A stretch of 64,000 nucleotides of DNA from Saccopteryx bilineata (taxonomy: Eukaryota > Chordata > Mammalia > Chiroptera > Emballonuridae), in NCBI RefSeq assembly GCF_036850765.1, contig NC_089493.1:194760706-194824705 (forward strand), in the 5' to 3' direction. The position numbers were made by a program, and so were the translations under genes. This document shows, one piece after another, positions 58,395 to 64,000 of the stretch. How positions within the stretch are numbered: position 1 is the first letter of the stretch; the number at the start of each line of letters is the position of its first letter. Below the pieces are notes generated by a model that saw only the letters and a program-made list of their open reading frames with translations, was not told the DNA's origin and did no database searches.

Positions 58395-60076
58395 GTTAAG
58401 TACACACAAAGCTGTAGTATTTCTATTAGAAATTTAACAATTTATGATAACATCAAAAATATGAAATGTTTAGAAATACATATATCAAAATATGTGCAGG
58501 ACGAGCACTTTAAAAACTACAAAACACTGCTGAGAAAAAGGAGAGGAAATCTAAGTAAATGGAGAATAGACCATGTTTGTGGATTGAAAGATTTACCATT
58601 GTTAATTCTCCTCAAATTGACCTGCAGATTCAATGTAATCTTAATCAAAACTCTAGTAAGCTACTTTTCAGAAATTGATAATCTACTTCTAAAATTTATA
58701 TGGAAATTCAAAGGACCCAGAATAGCCAAAACACTACAAAAAAACAACAAAGAACAAAGTTGGAGGACTTACCTTCAAAGTTGCTCTTATTTAGTTCTCA
58801 TTTGGAAGCGTAGTAATCAAGATAATGTAGTTTTAGGGTAATGAGAAGCAAAGAGAGCAAGGGAACAGACTAGAAAGTCCAGAAATAGACCCCTCTCTGC
58901 CACTGTACAGTCAACTGATTTTTGACAAAAGTACAAAGTTTAGTGGAGAAAAGAAAGTCATTAAAATTTATTTTAGATTCCTGTGCAAAAATAAAAGAAC
59001 TTTGATTCACACCTCACATCATATAAAAAATGTAATTCAAAATGAATCATTGATCTAAATATAAAGCCTAAAGCTGCAAAACTTCTAGAAGGAGCAGGGG
59101 AGAGAATCCTGGTGAACTTGGATTAAGCAAACACCTCTCAGCTGTGACAGCAGCGCAAGCCATTTGTTAAGAGCAATACACCGGATTTCACAGAAGTTAA
59201 GAATTTTTGCTCTTTTGAAATACAATGCTAAGAGAATTTTTTTTTCAAGCCATAGACCTGGAAAAAAATGTTTCCAAAGTATAGATCTGACCAAGCACCG
59301 TATTCAGAATATATAAAGAACTCTTAAAGTTTAATCATAAGAAAAACAAACAATCCCATTACTAAATGGCAAAAGATTTAAATAGATGCTTCACCAAAGA
59401 TTATATATATATGGGGGTGGCTAATGAGCACATGAAAAGATGGAAACCTCATTAGTCATTGAGGGAATGAAAACTTAAACCACCAGGCGCCCGCTACCCA
59501 CCCACCAGAATGTCTAAAATCAACAACGACTGACCGACTGACCGCACCAAGCGTGGGCACGGGTGAACCATCACACGCTGCTGTAGGAGAGGGAGGTGGT
59601 ACCACCGCCGTGGGGAAGGTGGACAGCTTCTTAAAAAGTGAAACATTTATGGCTACGCTATGATCCAGCCGTTTTACTCCACGGTCTTTTCCAAAGAGAA
59701 ATTAAAACTGTGTTCTGAATACGAAGACTTGCGCACGGATGTTCATCGCCGCTTTCTGTAATAGCCAGAACGTGAAGACAGCGCACGCGCTCACACATTT
59801 ACGCTATGTCAATGGATGAACAAATTGTGGTTAAATGCTCAGCAATGAGAGGGAACAAATGATCAACACGTGCAACAGTACGGACGAATTTCAAAGTAAC
59901 TATGCTGACTGAATGGAGCCGGAGAAAGGAGAGTAGGGCTCATGAGGCCATGTATATAAGAATCTACGAATGCAAAATTAAAGCAGGTCAGCAGGAGGAT
60001 ATGGGGTCTGCAGAGGGGCTGAGAGGGGTTGTAGAGGCCTAAGGAAACTTTGGAGAATGATGGCTGTAGTCATTAT

Positions 60077-60364
60077 TGTAAGGTCGGTGGATAATGGGGG
60101 ATGGTCACGTGGGGAACTCAGACCCGGGAACTTTGGCTAGGACCACCCACAACCAAGCACGCCAAAAGAGGCTTCACAGGAACTGTTTGGAAAAAAAGCG
60201 ACCATCTACCAGCCAGTGGGATTTCACCACGTCATGTTAGGTCGGGGCCAGGGAACCTTGCCGGGCGGGATGCGCGCTCTGTACTCAATAAAGCCTTTTG
60301 TTATTCCACACTTTGCGGCTCCGAGCCCTCTTCCTTCCTTCTCGGCGGGGAAAAATACCTTACA
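60077..60364 (+). repeat. Solo LTR, 288 bp, inserted in L1, with perfect 5-bp TSD
   Basis: Begins TGTAAGGT and ends ACCTTACA, a perfect 8-bp terminal inverted repeat. The 5-bp duplication attat flanks it (60072-60076 and 60365-60369). A polyadenylation signal AATAAA is at 60287-60292, followed by a GT/T-rich stretch as expected at an R/U5 boundary. L1 sequence resumes directly after the duplication. Confidence 0.9.
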
Positions 60365-60488
60365 ATTATCTTGATTGCGGTGAGGGCTTCCCGGGTGTCC
60401 ACATATATAAAAACATCAAATTGGACACTTCGAATATGGGAAGTTTATTTCATGTTGGTTATACTTCAATAAAGTTCAATGAAAAATA

Positions 60489-61346
60489 GGAAGGAAAAAT
60501 AAACATCTACCAGTGATCATGTGTACATGTGATGTCACGTGAATACATGATTGTACACATGAGATCACACTTTTGTTCATATGGGAATACATGACTCTAA
60601 ATAATGTTAAGCATGGGATAAAATGGTACATGTAGGTTAACCGATATTCCTGAGAAACTGTAAATGTACCTATGAGATAACATGTGACATTTGCAATGGC
60701 CTAGCTTGGAAATGTAATGTGATTTGAATAGAGAAAAAGCCCAAGTATAAATTTTCATTCAATGAGCATTCATTTCCTTCCTCCTTCCCCCCCCCCCCCC
60801 ACCGAACTCAGAGTCCTGGCTCATGACGTGCGTAACCTGTTTCCCCTGCTGCGAACCACCTCGTCTTATTACTCACTGTGACCTCAATAAGGGGAACGCA
60901 CCAGTCAAGCCCTCCGCGGCGCTCAGACACGTAGCTTGTTCACACAGCACATCATTTTTTTTCTGGGACACTGCAGGTTAAGCTAAGATGATTTCTCTCT
61001 GAAACAAAATGCTTTCACCAAAGCTGCAAAGGAGAAGGAAAAAAAAACACCTCTTAGAGAAGCACATTGGAGAAAGACGTAGAGTTTTGTTTCAAATCAC
61101 GCTTTGTTTTCTGCAAGAGGCCAAGGCCAGGATCTGAGTGAGCACGAGCCCACAAGGCAAAAAAGATGAGCAATTCTCAATAATTTATTTGGACCTTGAC
61201 CGATTTTCTTCAAGGTTAAGTAAAACCGATCCTTGGAGAACGTTCCTGACATAATATAGACTCAACCGGTTACATAAACTTGAAAAAGTAATACAAGTCT
61301 TGCAACATTCAATCTTCCTCCCTTCTTCCCTCCCCCTCCCTCATCC

Positions 61347-61382
<36 letters not shown>

Positions 61383-62870
61383 CTGTCTCCTTCTCACTTC
61401 CCTTCCCCAACGCCCAATACAGTAAATCTGTAAAGAAATACCTCTGGGCGAAGGTCCCACATCTGTAAGATGAAGAGTTGCATTACCTCCGAGGCCCATG
61501 AGAATGCATCCAGCCCGGAAAGGCTAAGATATACTGCTCCGTGGATCACTATGGTTCCAGCAAAGCCCACACTAGGCTATATTTTAAGACACAGACGAAA
61601 AGCTTCCGTACTATTGTGCTAGGCAAGGTCAGAAAGTTAAAGAATTTAAAAAAGCCAGCACAGCAACGTGTTTTTAGGATCTGGGTGACATCGGAGAGCT
61701 GATCTAACTGGTTTTAAAAACAGACGCAAGTCAACAATCATAGCCATGTTAGTTGAGCCTCAACGCTTTCTGTACATTAGAGCCACCTGTGGGGGTTAAT
61801 TAGTCCCGGGGTGGGGCAGGCAGGGGTTCTGCTGTTGTTTCTGCTGCTGCTGGTGGTGTTCTGATGCACCCCAGCTAAGTCTAACTCACACCCAGTAACA
61901 AACACGAGAAAGAAAGCCGGCCACCGTCTAACTCCTGATACGTGCAGATCTGAAACTTGCCGGCTTTGGGTAGGCCCAGCCTCAATCTGAGCCAACGTCT
62001 GGGAGTTCAGGCTATTTCTGTCCCCGAAATCCAGGCTCCCCCAACCCTTGGGTGGGTCACACAAGTCACTACACAAATAAAAGGGGGGGGGAAATGTCAG
62101 TTTGTGCAAAGCAAATACATTTTCAACATTTTTTAAAAAAATCAAAGTCATACTTTATAATAATTCAAATAATTCAGGGGTAAATAAATGCAAAAAATAG
62201 TAGTGTTCCTCCTTCTGTCCCTTCCTCCCATCACAAAACACAATACCCCCCCTCCCCAACAAGGTGACAGGTGACGCTAGCAATTGAGAATATGGGTTTC
62301 CATACCAACACGCATTAAAATGCATGTTGACGCACATACAAACACACGGTCTCATCTACATGTATCTCATGGCTTGGCTCTTTATTCCCTTCTTCCTGCC
62401 GTGTGCTTTCGTCACTCAGTCTGTATCAGGAGAGTTCAGGACAACCCGGCGGATGAAGCGCCCTCCTGTAACCTCACTGCGAACGACAGCAGAGGGGCCG
62501 GAAGCCAGGGTAGAGAGGACAGCTCAGAGGAGAAGGACATCGCAGAGCCGAGCCGGAATAGAAGCAGACGGGGGTGCGGAGCCTGTCCTAGGAAGCCAGA
62601 GAAAGAAAACCGGGGACTGGGGACAGACCCCCCCCACCAAGCACTGCTTTCCAGTATGGCACCTCAGGCTGCAGAATCAGGCACCCAGGGACTTCCAGAA
62701 ACGGGCGTGCCGTGGGTGCCGGATGCTGGGCGACCGGCTGAGCATCCGCGAAGAAGGTCCTGCGTCCTCCGGCCCCCTCCGCGTTCTGAACAGAGTGACT
62801 GTCCCCCCTGCCCGGTTCCCCCTGCCCCATCCCCCCCAGAGAAGACCAGAGGAGACATTCTCAGTTGTGG
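60489..62870. other. Gene-free sequence
   Basis: Contains a (TC)n run at about 61348-61383 and a C run at about 60788-60800. A MER5-like phrase lies at 61775-61810 (cattagagccacctgtgggg). A 248-codon open frame at 62284-63030 overlaps a MER5-like repeat and has no recognisable product. Confidence 0.5.
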
Positions 62871-62873
62871 GTG

Positions 62874-63035
62874 GGCATCAGAACCCCCTGCAGGGCTTGT
62901 TTTGACACTGACAGCCGGTCCCCACCCTGGAGTTCCTGATGCTGCAGGTGCAAACCGGGGCCTGGGAGTCTGCATTTCAAACAGGTTTCTAGGGGCCGCT
63001 GACGCTACAGGACCAGAACTGCTGAGCTAGAGATT
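62874..63035 (+). repeat. MER5-like hAT (Charlie-type) ancient MITE
   Basis: Order of blocks fits MER5: catcagaaccccctgcaggg, ccccaccctggagttcctga, gcctgggagtctgcatttca, acaggtttctagg. Confidence 0.75.
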
Positions 63036-63335
63036 TACCCCAAGTCCGGGCACAGGCACACAGTGTCCCATCTAGGGTGCATCTGCTCCCTGCAACAAAC
63101 AGGGGCGGCCTGAGTGCTTGCACCCTGGGGGCACCCTCAGTCCTTTCTCCCAGGAGGGCCCCGGAATGTTAGCAGCCAGACGCCCGCCCACCCCCAAAGT
63201 CGGAGATGGAAAAATCCCTTCTGAGGAATCTGCTCAGCCCAAAAGAAAATCTTGTCCTTCTTGTTGTCCATGAGGACGCCCAGGGAGGGGCCAGGCGCCC
63301 CTGTAGAGGGCCCCCCGCCCCGAGCCATACAGGAC
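63036..63335. other. Gene-free unique sequence
   Basis: Nothing recognisable. Confidence 0.5.
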
Positions 63336-63460
63336 TCATCTGGGGAGCTTTTAAAAATATATAAAGGATAGGTTTCCAACCAACTAAATCAGGCTCCCCA
63401 GGGGCAGGGTCCTGGCATTTGTATCAGTGTTAGAGCTCCCCAGGGGGTGAGAACACGCAG
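63336..63460 (+). repeat. MER5-like fragment
   Basis: Contains actcatctggggagctttta and, further on, caggctccccagg and ctggcatttgtatcagtgtt, then gagctccccaggggg. Confidence 0.65.
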
Positions 63461-63946
63461 CCAGGCTGAGAGCCCCCGGCTGCAGGTCACCGGCCAGGAC
63501 GCGCAGGACACACACAGGTCCTTCTGAGCGCCCCACTGCTGAGTATGAGGCAACAGTCGAGTCACCAAGTATTTGGAGAAGCTCTAATCTGAAAATCAGA
63601 GACCAAAACAAAACAAACAAACAAAAAGGAGAACTCATGGGAAACAAATCATGCAAAGAGGAGGAAATCTTAAAAAAAAAAAAAAAAAACACCAGCAAAT
63701 CATAGATGATATCTGCACATAAAAGACGACACCACAGCCATGAAAAAGGAACAGGAGGTCCCAATAGAAGAACATTCTTGGAGTTCCGGGGTGGGGGGGG
63801 GGGAGAGCTCTTGCAAGTGAAAAACTATGGTGAGAGAAATGAAATTCTCAATAAAAGCTTTGGAAGGGAAGTGGAACAAAATGCCCCTTAAACAGAAGAG
63901 AGAGAAAGGGAGAGAATGGAAAAGAGAGATAAGAAAATTAAAACAA
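63461..63946. other. Gene-free sequence
   Basis: Low-complexity A-rich and G runs (63670-63689, 63790-63802). Nothing else recognised. Confidence 0.5.
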
Positions 63947-64000
63947 GCCCTGGCCGGTTGGCTCAGCGGTAGAGTGTCGGCCTGGCGTGCGGGGGACCCG
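63947..64000 (+). repeat. Bat SINE, long type, 5' end cut by window edge
   Basis: First 54 bases of the long type, starting gccctggccggttggctcag, close to the youngest copies here. Confidence 0.95.

Larger units (their letters stand above)
57385..60488 (+). repeat. L1 LINE 3' part with nested insertions
   Basis: Diagnostic L1 phrases: cacagatccaagaagctcaa, gatctagaattctataaccc, cagattcaatgtaatcttaa, tatgatccagccgttttact and the 3' end ttatacttcaataaagttca. ORF2 is broken. A SINE (58043-58394) and a solo LTR (60077-60364) are nested in it. Confidence 0.85.

Noticed and set aside
62284..63030. 248-codon open frame on the plus strand
   Set aside because: Its C-terminal third is a MER5-like repeat and the rest has no recognisable protein features.
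1..64000. CRISPR array, operon or phage-like system
   Set aside because: No regularly spaced repeats, no prokaryotic gene organisation. All tandem structure is microsatellite or SINE-derived.

Overview
The window is mammalian nuclear DNA, almost certainly from a bat and most like a horseshoe-bat-type (yinpterochiropteran) genome. The evidence is GT-AG introns, a CpG-island promoter, L1, L2 and MIR fragments, and many copies of tRNA-derived SINEs of the kind found in bats (5' ends GCCCTGGCCGGTTGGCTCAG and CCTGACCTGTGGTGGCGCAG). Several short hAT-type DNA transposons are also present. The species call is inference from remembered repeat types, not from a search. No prokaryotic operon, CRISPR array or plasmid feature is present. 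Only one intact protein-coding gene is visible: NPTX2 (neuronal pentraxin 2, also called NARP), on the minus strand. It has five coding exons between 43089 and 34912 that join without a frame break into 431 codons plus stop. All four introns are GT-AG. Its CpG-island promoter lies just above 43100 and carries a CCAAT box and a CRE-like site. Its 3' UTR runs to about 33735. One processed pseudogene, a calponin-2-like copy, lies upstream of the gene on the minus strand (49178-50090). Layout: 1-3507 is the 3' part of a broken gamma-like endogenous retrovirus (pol remnant, no recognisable env, complete 3' LTR) sitting inside a SINE. 3656-33730 is gene-free DNA downstream of NPTX2. It holds MIR and L2 fragments, simple repeats, two solo LTRs of one ~690-bp family in inverted orientation (12711-13403 and 22664-23729, the second split by a hAT element), an L1 fragment, SINEs and MITEs. 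33735-43300 is NPTX2, with a hAT MITE in intron 3. 43500-64000 is upstream gene-free DNA with the pseudogene, a three-SINE cluster sharing one outer target-site duplication (55301-56316), and an L1 3' end (57385-60488) that contains a SINE and a 288-bp solo LTR. I saw no sign of a new multi-gene system. The points most worth a second look are the nested transposon histories with readable target-site duplications, the recurrent SINE multimers, the inverted LTR pair, and AT-rich non-repeat blocks near NPTX2 that could be regulatory. Boundaries of old repeats (MIR, L2, L1) are approximate because they were read by eye.
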